Source: Eretmocerus hayati (taxonomy: Eukaryota; Arthropoda; Insecta; Hymenoptera; Aphelinidae). Taken from it: DNA of 64,000 bases. The position numbers were made by a program, and so were the translations under genes. Under the pieces are notes generated by a model that was given only the letters and a program-made list of their open reading frames with translations, searched no databases and was not told the origin of the DNA. The stretch spans positions 61,436,172-61,500,171 of the forward strand of contig CM056744.1 in assembly GCA_029851415.1 (NCBI GenBank). The letters run 5' to 3'. Below, piece after piece: positions 11,276-21,674 of this stretch (position 1 is the first letter of the stretch; every line of letters begins with the position of its first letter).

Positions 11276-12592
11276 TCTATGTATATATCTTTTGAGACAT
11301 GATGGATAATCATATTTAGACCAATTTTGAGTTTCACTGCAAGAAATCGAGACTGCGATTTCGTAAGCGTGATTCCATGCCACATAAAAATGATTATTTT
11401 CAATTTGTGTATCCCAGAGGTTGAAATCGCAATGTTGCTGGAATATTGCAAAGGTGTTCATACTCGAGAATTTGAATGTCAGCAACTACATGCAATTTAC
11501 CTAAGTTAATGCGGTGTAGGGTGTCAATCGAATGAAAAGTTTCAGTCTTGTTTCGGAATCTCAATTGACGGTCGTGCTTTCTATCTCGTCGAATTCCAAT
11601 ATAATTATTTTTTTGGAATCATGGAGGCTGAGAATATGTTCCGGTTTCCAATATCGCCTCGCGTTAGTTGGGTGAATGTAAGTTGAACGTGGAATTTATG
11701 AAGGTTGAATGTTTCATTAGTGGCTTTACGGTTAGTTTTATTGATACAGTTTGAAGATTGGAGTGCCGTGAGAAGACACAGATCGGCGAATAGGGTCGAG
11801 TATCACGTGGCCTAAGCCCTGTCTCTTATGTGCGGCGTTTGCCCCGCCGTCCATACCAACGTGTTTGTGTGAGTATATTCCGCTAATCATCGTTAGAAAA
11901 TATGGAGTGAGCCTTGCAGTGACGGTTTTCCCGATATTATTATTATTTTTTTTTTTTTCATTCCCAATTTGATAATTGGAACGCCACTCGGGCGTTACGC
12001 CGAGTGACCAGTACAGAAATGAACGGTTCGCTTTAGGTGAGCATGAAAGGTTGATTCCGGCCGACTGGGGTCGACAAAACTTTGTACAAAATGCCGTAGA
12101 TGAAAATGATAGATTTGGGCTCCGGCGCTGGTTTTTCCACCAACGGATTGAAGTTCTGATGATAAATAATAAAATTCAAATGGTGGATGTATGGTGTGGC
12201 GAAGTACGTGGTGAGAGTAACGTCATCATAAAATTTCCTCCATAACTCGTGGCAAGTGATTTCGATACAGATAATGATTTATTACCAGATGTATGGTCGT
12301 CGTTGGAAATTTTATTCAGCCGATATGTATGCTAATTTTTCGAATCGGGAAATTTGTCTATTGGTAATAAATGAAATCTCTCAACTCATTCTGGTTGTAT
12401 TGATTTTGGGTGAGAATGTTATTATATCTGTGCATCATGGAAAAAAAATTCCCACTGAGTAAAATTTAGTAGGTAACAGCAAGATTCTGAGGATATTCAG
12501 TCTTATAAAATCTGGATACGTGATATCATTATTGACAATTGGTTTTCCGAAAATGATGTTCCTTGACAAAAGTATTGATTTTGATGATTGTC
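11276..12592. other. Unassigned sequence with one short frame
   Basis: Mostly AT-rich with no recognised gene. A plus frame at 11976-12245 (about 89 codons, containing NERFALGEHERLIPADWGRQ) and another at 12256-12462 have no domain I know. A poly-T stretch occurs at 11947-11959. The right edge is the tgac target duplication (12593-12596) of the next transposon. Confidence 0.35.
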
Positions 12593-12596
12593 TGAC

Positions 12597-12856
12597 CACG
12601 GTGTGCCTGAATTGATTTTAAATGAAATTTTCAGCTTCGGTCCTGGAAGTTTTGGGTTTCGTTTCTGCGTAATTTAGACATCAAATTCCTTGAAAAAGGA
12701 AAATCTTTCGCCGGGCCGATTCTGAGGAATGTCAATTGGAACATTTTTGGAACTTTTTTGGAACTTTTGCTTTTTAAATCTCTGAAAAATCAGTCTTGGC
12801 TGTGGATTCAGTGATCCAAACATGAATCGTCATACCTAGAGCATATTTTCTCATGA
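12597..12856 (+). repeat. Left terminal inverted repeat of the 4.0-kb transposon
   Basis: It pairs with 16338-16595 read in reverse. Matching extends from the terminal CACGGTGTGCC through a poly-T-rich block (tttttggaacttttgc) to attttctcatgaaag, with a few substitutions such as cagtgatcc against tagtgatcc. Confidence 0.9.
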
Positions 12857-13475
12857 AAGCAAGTCTCTAGCCCCACTTGGACCCTCAAAAGAGTAGCCAA
12901 AAATGCTATTGCAGTCCTCGACGAGGCCCTCGATCATAAATCTCACGTGAAATCATTTAAATTCTCTCAAAATTTGCAATCAAAATACTGATGATATGTG
13001 TCTAATTCTGTATTTGTGCTACCTCGTCAAATACCATTTCTTGGCGTGAGGATGAGTGAGATTAGTATACAGTTGTGCGGGTGAATATTATGATCGAGAA
13101 TATCAGTTTCTAGAGGAGGGATTTCGTCATGATTAGTGTTCAATGTAATGTATAGTCGCTTTGCACAGATGATGTCGGTAAGTCGACACACTGTTGTGCG
13201 ATCATTCACTATACTATATACATTTGGTATTATTGGCAAACCGTTCGCATACTCGAATACTTGCAAGTACCGGCCGTACAAATTCAAAACAAACATCACT
13301 TCAAGTCAAGCCTATCTTGCCTCTGTCAAACTAGTATAGTGCTTCGAAAGTTTGCAAGCAGTTGATGTCCGCATTTGAGCTCTATTTGTTCATAATCGCG
13401 AATCATATTTGTTATAATCATCCAGCTCATTCGATGTCACGGTTCACCGACTCTATCATCGTTTTTTGAAGAATA

Positions 13476-16014
13476 ATGTCGCCAAAGGATCACGCATATA
13501 GTCATGATGAAAATAGGCTCAAAGTTTGTCTCTTGTGCTTTCGAAAGAAGAAAAACATGTATGCCATTCAGAAGCAACTAAAATTGCATCTTGAGTCTGT
13601 GTTTGATCGTTACGTGGATATCAAAACTCTACCAGGTGCTTTATGTGGTGGATGTAAAGTGAAAGTGTACCTTTGGAAATCTGGCAAAGGGAATCGAATC
13701 CAATTTCCTGACACTGCTGAGTTTCTAGATAGTTCTTCGCCTACGGAACGAGAAGAAAATGTTCAATGCTACTGCAAAATCTGTGATATAGCGAGGACAA
13801 CTCCATTCAATTCATCATCGCATGCTAAGGCCAGATTATCAGGTAATTTCTGGACTCCTGTACTAATTCTAAAAATTGTACGAGGGCTATGCCATGGATA
13901 TTTTTGTTTGTATGCTTGCGATTGATAAACCATGACCTCGTCGTAGTCTGCATCATCGTATCTTTGTTTCTGAATAAAGCAACAATAATGTCAGCCTTTC
14001 CTGGCAATTATGCTTACAAGTTTTATATCGCGGCATTCACTGTTTGTGATGGCATAGTAACAACGAGTAGAGTGGGGATCAGAAAGCTGTATTAGTGAGG
14101 AATGTGTGTATAGCGGTTTCCCACAGTGCTTTGCTCTGATAACGTGCCAGCTGCTCGACATTCTACAAGCTCTTCTTTCTGAATATTTCTACGCGAATGC
14201 GGGCCTATCCCGTAGAAATGTGAAGCGTTTCCCACACGAGTTCAGTGATCGTGAGATATGGTGGAGCGTTAAGTTCGGGGTTTTCGGATGGAATTCTAAA
14301 GTTAAGGTCTACACGTTCGGCACAAATTTTTTGAATCCCTACCAATATTTGATATGTTTTCTTTACAGATGATTCAAGTTCACAGACACTTGGAAATCGC
14401 TGCTTTGATTGTTTCTCTCCACTTTCTCGAGGAATATCCCATATCTGTACTATAGAGTCTCTCATCAAGAATGTATCATCTTACTTGGAGAGTATTTCAC
14501 AAAGAGCAAAGGAACAAGTTGCATCCAATCTTATAAAACATAAAATGCAGTCTAAATCTCAACTGATCCTACCACAATGCCGTGGGAAACCGTTGAATTT
14601 CATCAAGGAATCGAAGGGAAAATCACACCCTGGTAAAATGAGCAATCGCTCGTTATCTGTGGATGATCTGGCAAATATGCAAACACGTTTGAATCTGACT
14701 ACTCGCCAGACTCATGGAATGGCATCTTTCCTGAGGACCGCTACTCAGAATAGAAAATTGATCGAACCCGGTTTGAAGACTAAGCTCATAGAAAAATCGC
14801 ACAAACTAGACGACTTCTTTGGCCATGGTCAGTTCGAATTCATTGATATCAATGGGAAAGCTATCTCGACTGTGTCCAGAGTGGTAGTTCACTGCACCGA
14901 TACGAAAGAATTCGTAAACTTTGTAGAAGCTCATAGAGGTTCCAAAAATTGTCACATAAAAAAGGGATTAGATGGCGGAGGTGGATCCTTCAAGATTTGC
15001 CTCTCAATTCAGTCAAATTCATGCTCAACAGATGTGACCGAATCGAAACGGCTGAAATTTAGTGATGGTGTGGTAGCAAAGTCTTTCAAGGACTCCGCTG
15101 TCAAAAAGATACTGTTGTTGGCAATAGCACCCAATGTTCAAGAAAACTATCACAATGTTTCATTACTGTTAGATGCATTAGACCTTGACGAACTCGGAGG
15201 GACGGTTGCCACCGATTTGAAATTGGCCAGTATCATCAGTGGGATAATGCCACAAAGCTGTACTTATCCATGTATTTGGTGTTATGCGAAGAAAGGCGAG
15301 CTCCACAAATGTTGTGAACTAAGGACTGTCCAGGGGAATTTGAGTCACTACATGAAATGGGTTGCAGCTGGATCTGTCAAGAGTGATGCAAAAAATTATA
15401 TGAATTGCGTCAACAAACCGCTGTTTCCAAGTCAGCCTAACAGAACATTCCTGGAACTCATACCACCACCTCAATTGCATATCATGCTGGGCGTTGTGAA
15501 TACTATATTCACTCATATGCACCGTGAGTTTGAATACGAATCTACAGTGTGGATCAAAAAGTGCAATGTTGAGCGAGAGGTGACACATGGCAGCCCAGCA
15601 TTCAAGGGAAATTCCTGTAAGATTCTTTTGGATAATGTTGACTTGTTGCGATCTCAATCAAACCTTGGATTGGTGAAATACGTTCGAGCATTCTCGGATT
15701 TCAAGAATGTTGTGAGTTCATGTTTTGGACAGAATCTCAATCCGATCTACAAAGAATACATTGCGAAGTTTCGCCAAAGTTACATGGATTTGAAGCTTAG
15801 CGTCACCCCAAAAATTCATGCAGTTTTCTTCCACATTGAGCAATTCTGTGACATGAAGGAGAGGGGACTAGGATTCTACAGTGAGCAAGCAGTTGAATCA
15901 GTACACCATGATTTCAATATTTTCTGGGAGAATCATAAAGTTGCGAAGTCAAACGAAAACTACGAAAAGAAACTTCTTCGAGCGGTGTGCGCTTACAATA
16001 GCCTTCATGTATGA
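13476..16014 (+). CDS. DDE-type transposase with N-terminal Cys-rich zinc finger, two exons
   Basis: Exon 1 is 13476-13842, ending at AG|GTAATT; exon 2 is 14369-16014, after TTTACAG. The 526-bp intron is in phase 1 and the spliced frame gives about 670 residues. Cys at about 18/21 and 57/60 (VCLLC, LCGGC) and a CYCKIC motif near 98-103 look like a zinc-binding N-terminus. The C-terminal part has a GLDGGGGSFK motif (Asp about 324), ATDLKLASIISG (Asp about 405), a nearby CIWC pair (424/427) and FYSEQAVESVHHDF (Glu about 628 or 632), which I read as an RNase H-like DDE core. This last point is inference from motif spacing. Similar Cys-rich plus GGG-type proteins occur widely as uncharacterised proteins in invertebrate genomes. 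The start is the first ATG before the Cys finger. The inverted repeats around it show it is the element's own transposase. Confidence 0.8.
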
Positions 16015-16337
16015 GATTCGATGACCCGCATACTTAAGACTTACCGATATAATTTCTCTGAAAGATTTGACGATCACGTTGAGAACGAATGTATGATTTG
16101 AATAAACAAGCCATTCTTGAATTCTTAAGAGTTATTTTTCGATTTCAATGGGTCCCCCGGGCCACCATGTATATCCTCAAAATAACGATGTTTATCAATT
16201 TACCATATTCCTAATATAATCTTTGATGAAACCCATCTCACGATACAAATCATGGTGGTTCTTTACGTGGAATTCACTGGGATGAGGATTTTAGTCACTG
16301 CTTGGAGATTTCCAGGAAAACTAAAAAGCTTATTCTG

Positions 16338-16595
16338 ATGAGAAAATATGATCCAGGAATGACTATTGATGTTTGGATCACTAAATCCACAGCCAAGACT
16401 GATTTTTCAGAGATTTAAAAAGCAAAAGTTCCAAAAAAGTTCCAAAAATATTCCAATTGACATTCCTCAGAATCGGCCCGGCGAAAGATTTTCCTTTTTC
16501 AAGGAATGTAATGTCTAAATTACGTAGAAACGAAACCCAAAACTTCCAGGACCGAAGCTGAAAATTTCATTTAAAATCAGTTCAGGCACACCGTG
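16338..16595 (-). repeat. Right terminal inverted repeat of the 4.0-kb transposon
   Basis: Inverted partner of 12597-12856. It ends TCAGGCACACCGTG at 16595 and is followed by the tgac duplication. The stop codon of the transposase lies about 320 bp inside it. Confidence 0.9.
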
Positions 16596-16619
16596 TGACG
16601 CTTCATCAATGAAGCTGAT

Positions 16620-16740
16620 ACAAAATTGACGTTTGTTACTCATGTAACATAGAGTTACATGCCAATTTGTTACTTGTGTAACACGGTGTTACCGGCGTAA
16701 GGTGCCTTTATGTAACTCGGTGTTACCGATGAAACATGTT
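16620..16740. repeat. Cluster of GTAAC/GTTAC palindromic motifs
   Basis: At least six copies of gttac or gtaac occur, several as near-palindromes (tgtaacacggtgttacc, tgtaactcggtgttaccg). This could be a small inverted-repeat element or a protein-binding array. No spacer regularity of a CRISPR kind is present. Confidence 0.4.
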
Positions 16741-16783
16741 ATCCTGTTGCCGCCAAAGCCTGTTTCAAGATTTTACTTATATG

Positions 16784-17267
16784 CAGGGTTTTTAACGAAA
16801 CGAAACAAAACGCGACTTTAATTTTGTTTCGTTCATTTTAGCAAAAACAAAACGAAACAAAATTATTTTCAATTATGTTGAACGAAAACAAAACTAAACG
16901 AAAACCGAATCCGTCTTTCTCTTCATAAACGAAACTAAACAAAATGATCGTAATTTAGTTTCGTTGAATATTGTTTCTCAGAATTTATGTTTCGTTTAGT
17001 TTTGTTTATTCACGGGATAAACAAAACTCAATAATTTTGTTTAGTTTCGTGAATAAACCGAATTCAACAAAACTATTTTCTGATGAATATGTTTTGTTTT
17101 GTTTCTTAAAAACAAAACATAAACGAAATCATTCGTAATCATGTTGCGATAAACGAAACCAAACAAAACTCTGTATGATTATGTTGACGGTAAACGAAAC
17201 TAAACATAAACAAAATGTCATTAAACGAAACGGAACGAAAATATTTTTGTTTAGTTTAGTTTATCGA
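16784..17267 (+). repeat. Left arm, AACGAAAC-type short-repeat array
   Basis: About 480 bp made almost only of variants of aacgaaactaaacaaaa and its complement, with occasional unique spacers. It starts with CAGGGTTTTTAACG. Confidence 0.7.
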
Positions 17268-17384
17268 GAACTTTACCCCGACGAGATCGTATTTAAACGC
17301 GAAATTCTTAGGTTAGAGTAATGGAAAAAAAAAATTTCAATACGTTGTGCGGTAATAGTTTATTAAGCAGCAAGGGTGCCAACA

Positions 17385-17545
17385 GACATTTGCGCACGAG
17401 TCAACGCAACGAGTGTGCAAATGGTCTATTTGTGCACGCTAGTGCGCCAATAATCATCAGCGCATGGCGCAAACGATGAAACTGTGCGCAAACAAACCAT
17501 TTGCACACGAGTGCGGGGACGAGAGCGCAAATGTCGGCACCCGAG
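17385..17545 (+). repeat. GCGCAAATG module, copy 1
   Basis: A block rich in gcgcaaatg/catttgcgc words, including gcgcaaacgatgaaactgtg. A related block in inverted orientation is at 20040-20190. Both lie inside the foldback arms. Confidence 0.5.
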
Positions 17546-18492
17546 TTGCTTACGATATTATTTGTTATTGCTGTGAGCAAAAATGCAACTCGCCAAAACC
17601 CTCCAAATAAGTAGCGGAGGTCGCGAAAATTGACCATCAGTTAGAGAGTTGTTCGATTTTCCTTTTGTTTTGGGGTGATAGGATTTCATGGATCTTTGTT
17701 CTCGTTAATCAAATTGTGTGTTTTGAGAAATCGATCTATAGATCTATCAAAGCGCTTACTCCATGTCTTTATTGCCTTGAATTGAGCAGAGATATTATCA
17801 TTTTTATTCGAAATACACATATTCCGGATATTTTCACAATGTTTAGTGGAATTCGGAGTGCGTCGTCTCATTCATGATATTGGGTAAATGACTCTTCTGA
17901 TCAGAGATAAAGGTAGGGCGTCAGGAAGGGGTCAGAGTGGGGTCCAGGGGCGGCAGGGGGTGAAGCCCCCGCCGGGGGGCTCGGGGGGCGGAGCCCCTGG
18001 ACTGAAAAAAATTCTGAAAAATGTATCAGAAAGAAGACTTTTGCCCTCATAGTATGTTTCCGCATGGCTTGAAATGTCTTCAATCATCTAATGTATACTA
18101 TTTCTGACGTTCGGTACGTGCACCGCAAGATGATCAATTTCGAATTCCGTAGTGCGTAAAACGATACCTTGGTTAAGTAAATACTATCTGAGTATATGAT
18201 TTTAGAAATGTTGATGTGGGGGTGATCGAATGGTTCGCCTCAGATAGAACTGCAAGAAATGAAAACATTTCGGGTAATAATAACCGTTATTTTGAGATTA
18301 AAAAACTGCACCAATGGATAAAAAGGGATCGGTGCAAGAGAGACAATTTCAGGTCAATTTCAAGGGTTTTCAAGGAGTCAAATGACTAGATTTCAAGGAA
18401 TTTCGTGCGATTTCACATGAAAGACGGTGACGTCGTGTAGCTATCAAAACAACATGGCTCGCTCAAATTGTCCCACGAGACATTCACCTTAA
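17546..18492. other. Interior of foldback region, no gene; G-rich palindrome inside
   Basis: No coding sequence is recognised. At 17948-17998 is a GC-rich stretch with strong self-complementarity (gggggtgaagcccccgcc, then ggggggcggagcccc), sharply different in base composition from its surroundings. TTAA at 18489-18492 is the left target of the next MITE. Confidence 0.4.
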
Positions 18493-19283
18493 GGTAGTAC
18501 TAAACCAGCCTCCTTCAAAGTACAGAGTCACGGCGGCCATTAACTGACCTGACCGTTTCTCTCCGCGTTTGGGGTATAGATCAGTATAGATTATCCCAAG
18601 GGCTGCGGAAAAGTCCCGCGCGTAAGCTGCCGTTCTCTGCGCTAAATGACAGGTGCACAGGTATATCGGGCCGCCGGTTCCTCGTAAGCTTTGTGACGCG
18701 AACGGGGTACATTTTAGCAGTTCACGATTGATTTTCCAAATAAAATTAGATCTCATTCTTGCAAAATATTTTCACTATGCGGTTGCTAAATTCTTTGCTC
18801 ATTTGACATCGAGCGGTTGCTTCGGATGCTCCTCGATCGTCTCTCGATATATAGGTACCCAACAGTTCTCGGCATTTCTCTATCTGCCTCTTTCGTTCCT
18901 TTCCGCGCGCGAACAGACGCACCTCAGCTCTCAGAATTGACACAATTGTTGACTTTACAAGAATATTAATCGAGAACCAGACGGTCGATTTGTTTCAGAT
19001 TTTTCAAGATGCTAGATATAATTACAATCTTTAACATACTAATTTTTCAAGTCAAAAAACAATAAATTCAATAAAAGAGAGGTTTCGAGACCAGATATTT
19101 GTACCACTCGCACAACTTATCCCATAAGCCCTACATAAAAGTGCGCTTATTTGGATTTTTTTATTTCAATTATGAGACGGTAGAAGTGGCTGAAATTTTT
19201 ACTGGGTGTAGAGATTGTTATTGCGCATCCACAGAAAAAAATTGACACCGATAAACAATAAGTCGTTTCACGTTAGTACTACC
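18493..19283. mobile_element. 791-bp MITE with TTAA target (piggyBac-like)
   Basis: It begins GGTAGTACTAA and ends TTAGTACTACC, flanked by TTAA at 18489-18492 and 19284-19287. TTAA duplication is typical of piggyBac, Kolobok and Sola3 groups. No transposase-coding sequence was found. Its right TTAA is shared with the next, much smaller element. Confidence 0.75.
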
Positions 19284-19287
19284 TTAA

Positions 19288-19370
19288 CCCTTAGTTACCC
19301 TGGTGCCACGTCACGCCGTGCTAATCAAATGGGGGTTGTGCCAAAATACTACCACCAGGGTAACTAAGGG
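19288..19370. mobile_element. 83-bp micro-MITE with TTAA target
   Basis: It begins CCCTTAGTTACCCTGGTG and ends CACCAGGGTAACTAAGGG, with TTAA on both sides (19284-19287 and 19371-19374). CCCT termini next to TTAA suit piggyBac-type ends. It directly abuts the 791-bp element, the two sharing one TTAA. Confidence 0.75.
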
Positions 19371-19374
19371 TTAA

Positions 19375-21076
19375 TGAACAACGGTGGCGCGCTCTTCGCG
19401 GGGGTCTTTCAAATCGAATGGACATCAAACTTTCGGATCGAGCATATGATCATGGGGATTCCTTCGCGAGTCGGGTAGAATTTCAAGGCTAATCGATAAT
19501 ATGACAGGAAATTCAAGGATTTCCCACGATTTCAAGGATGAAAAAAGGATTTCAATGATATTTCAAGGATTTTAAGCAGAGTAGAAACTCTGTGTGTGTG
19601 ATAGTATAACTCCAACGTTGTGGTCACTTTTCTCATTCGATCTGACTGCTTAAATTTTGAATTTCATATTTTCAAATTCATTGTCCTAGAAATTAGATCG
19701 AAGATCGTGGAGGTCATTGGCAGTCCATTCTACGCAGGCTTTATATTTATTCTTCGGTGAATAAATTACAGCCTCAGTTAACATAACCCTCTCGAGTAAT
19801 ATCTTAATTAATCAGATGATTTTTAGTACGGAGTTTTTTTTCTGAGAGTCAACAGAGCAATGATTGCAGTTTCGAATTGAGGAGGATCGTTTGAATTTTG
19901 AATATCCTACCGTTACCGGACTTACCCTCCGTATATAGTTATGCGAGAGAACCGTGACGCGGCGCTTCTCGATCGTTCGTTTTCATTTTTTAGTGAATAT
20001 AGGATGATCAAAAATCAACTCAAATTTGTTAAGCAAACTGTGGTTAAATGCCCCATTTGCATACTGTTTCATCGTTTACGCCGTGCGCAAATGGATATGG
20101 CACGGTGCAAACGCGAACCCGTGCCTAGATGAGGCATTTGCACACGCACACTTGCGTTTAAATGGCCATTTTTGTGCACAGACTAACAAAAAGTGTCTTT
20201 CCCACACTGATTTTCCACTTCCACGGAAAGTTTGTCGATAAACACAGTTCGATACACGGATGTAAAACCTACTTTTTGCATCCTCGTCTTGATTCCGATC
20301 TTCGACCACGGCTCAAGCCGCAAACCCAACACTCGGACGCGAAAAAAAGTTTTTCCACCCTTGTATCGAAATGTACTATTTTCCACCCTTATATCGAAAT
20401 GTACTATCTTTGCATGAGACATGAAAATGAGGACCTCATTGTTACTGGAACCACGTGTAATCTAATTTCTACTTTAACAGAAACGTATGTAAAAATCGCC
20501 TCTGTCATACATCCATCTCAGGAGTAATGCGAGGCTAGCAAAAATTAAAAATTCACAAGAAACGTACATTTCAGTAGGTGAGGAGTTCCTTTATCTTGTA
20601 ACAGAGACCATTGGGAAACCCTATAATTTGTTATAATCCCCCCCTGTTCACTTTTCTGACGCGCCGAAGACAGCTCATCCCTAGGATGAAGTGTACTCAT
20701 TAGAATAATTGTAATACGAGGTTCTTATTCGAATACGTGAGAATATCCGTTATTCGACCGCTTAGGCGCGGCAAAGCTGCAAAATGGATCACGTGAGTGT
20801 CATACCAATGTTTGAGTCCTAATTAATCGATGAAAAAGTTACCCAGAAATATCGTATCAAATTGGAATATCTCGAATTTGCCAACCAGTATCGCTCACAT
20901 GCCGAGATTCGCCCATAAGACCCTCACCCAAAGCACAAGAGCTTCTGCGAATAATGATACGTATCGAATGGAGTGTGCTGTTGAGGCGATCGAGCACTCA
21001 TAGTTTCCACCTTCAAACAATGATAGATGTGAGCAAATGAAGTGAACTAGAAAAATGACGAAAAAAGAAAAAAAAA
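19375..21076. other. Interior of foldback region, no gene seen
   Basis: AT-rich sequence. A GCGCAAATG module (copy 2, inverted) lies at 20040-20190. Near 20345-20405 the phrase tatcgaaatgtactat is repeated twice, about 37 bp apart. No recognised coding domain. Confidence 0.4.
20040..20190 (-). repeat. GCGCAAATG module, copy 2 (inverted)
   Basis: Read on the minus strand it matches words of 17385-17545, including cgtaaacgatgaaac against cgcaaacgatgaaac. Divergent but clearly related. Confidence 0.5.
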
Positions 21077-21495
21077 CATTATGTTTTGTTTCGTTTAGTT
21101 TTGTTTAAGGGAAAAACAAAACAAGATGATGCAATTTCGTTTACGTTGACGATAAACAAAACTAAACGAAACGATATGAATGAGAGAACTGCATCAACAA
21201 AACTAAACGAAATTATGCGAGTTTTGTTTCGTGTTATATTACGTTGAGCCCTCCTGATAACGTTTAGTTTAGTTTCACTCCAACATAATCAAAAGTAATC
21301 TTGTTTGAGTATCGTTTCCCAAAAACAAAATTCAACCTATTCAAAATGCCAAAATTTCGTTCAGTTTTGTTTATTGATATCAAGTATTACTAATGTTTCG
21401 TTTAGTTCCGTTCATCATCAACGTAAACGGAATTATTTCGTTTCGTTTCGTTTATTTGCTAATGAAACAAAACGAATATTCCGTTAAAAACCCTG
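21077..21495 (-). repeat. Right arm, AACGAAAC-type short-repeat array
   Basis: Inverse-sense counterpart of 16784-17267, ending CGTTAAAAACCCTG at 21495. Apart from the terminal 14 bp the two arms match only as arrays of similar short words. Confidence 0.7.
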
Positions 21496-21674
21496 TTCAA
21501 GACAGACTTCACACATACATATAAACACCTATATTCCTAGTGAAGACGAAAGAGATCAATGACTTGCGTTGAGCTGACAGTACTCATTACAATTAATTTT
21601 TGAGAATTGTGCTGTAAAATCGTTTTTCCGAGTATATACCACTTCCAAATTCTAGGATCAACAATAGCTTTGAA

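Larger units (their letters stand above)
12597..16595 (+). mobile_element. Complete 4.0-kb DNA transposon, superfamily not recognised
   Basis: The element begins CACGGTGTGCCTGAA and ends with the inverted form, flanked by tgac at 12593-12596 and 16596-16599 (4-bp target duplication). The terminal inverted repeats span about 12597-12856 and 16338-16595 (about 258 bp) and differ at only scattered positions. Inside is one two-exon gene on the plus strand that is open throughout (13476-16014) and encodes a DDE-like transposase. All parts needed for an autonomous element appear present. The near-matching repeats and open gene suggest recent insertion. The 4-bp target would suit Sola or related groups, but I cannot confirm that from the protein. 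Confidence 0.9.
16784..21495. mobile_element. Foldback-like element with repetitive inverted arms
   Basis: The left end reads CAGGGTTTTTAACG at 16784 and the right end is its inverse, CGTTAAAAACCCTG, ending at 21495. Both arms (16784-17267 and 21077-21495) consist of degenerate AACGAAACTAAAC-type words running in opposite senses. This matches foldback elements, whose arms are arrays of short repeats. The 8 bp on each side do not match, so no target duplication is seen. The two arms could also be independent insertions. The interior (17268-21076) holds other small repeats and MITEs and no transposase. Confidence 0.5.

Noticed and set aside
16620..16740. CRISPR-like repeat cluster
   Set aside because: Repeats are 5-15 bp, irregularly spaced and palindromic, in a eukaryotic sequence.
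17948..17998. Bacterial-type terminator or contamination, from the GC-rich palindrome
   Set aside because: It is embedded in AT-rich eukaryotic repeat sequence, and no bacterial gene surrounds it.
16776..21503. 8-bp hAT duplication around the foldback element
   Set aside because: The flanking 8 bp (cttatatg and ttcaagac) do not match despite CAGGG tips.
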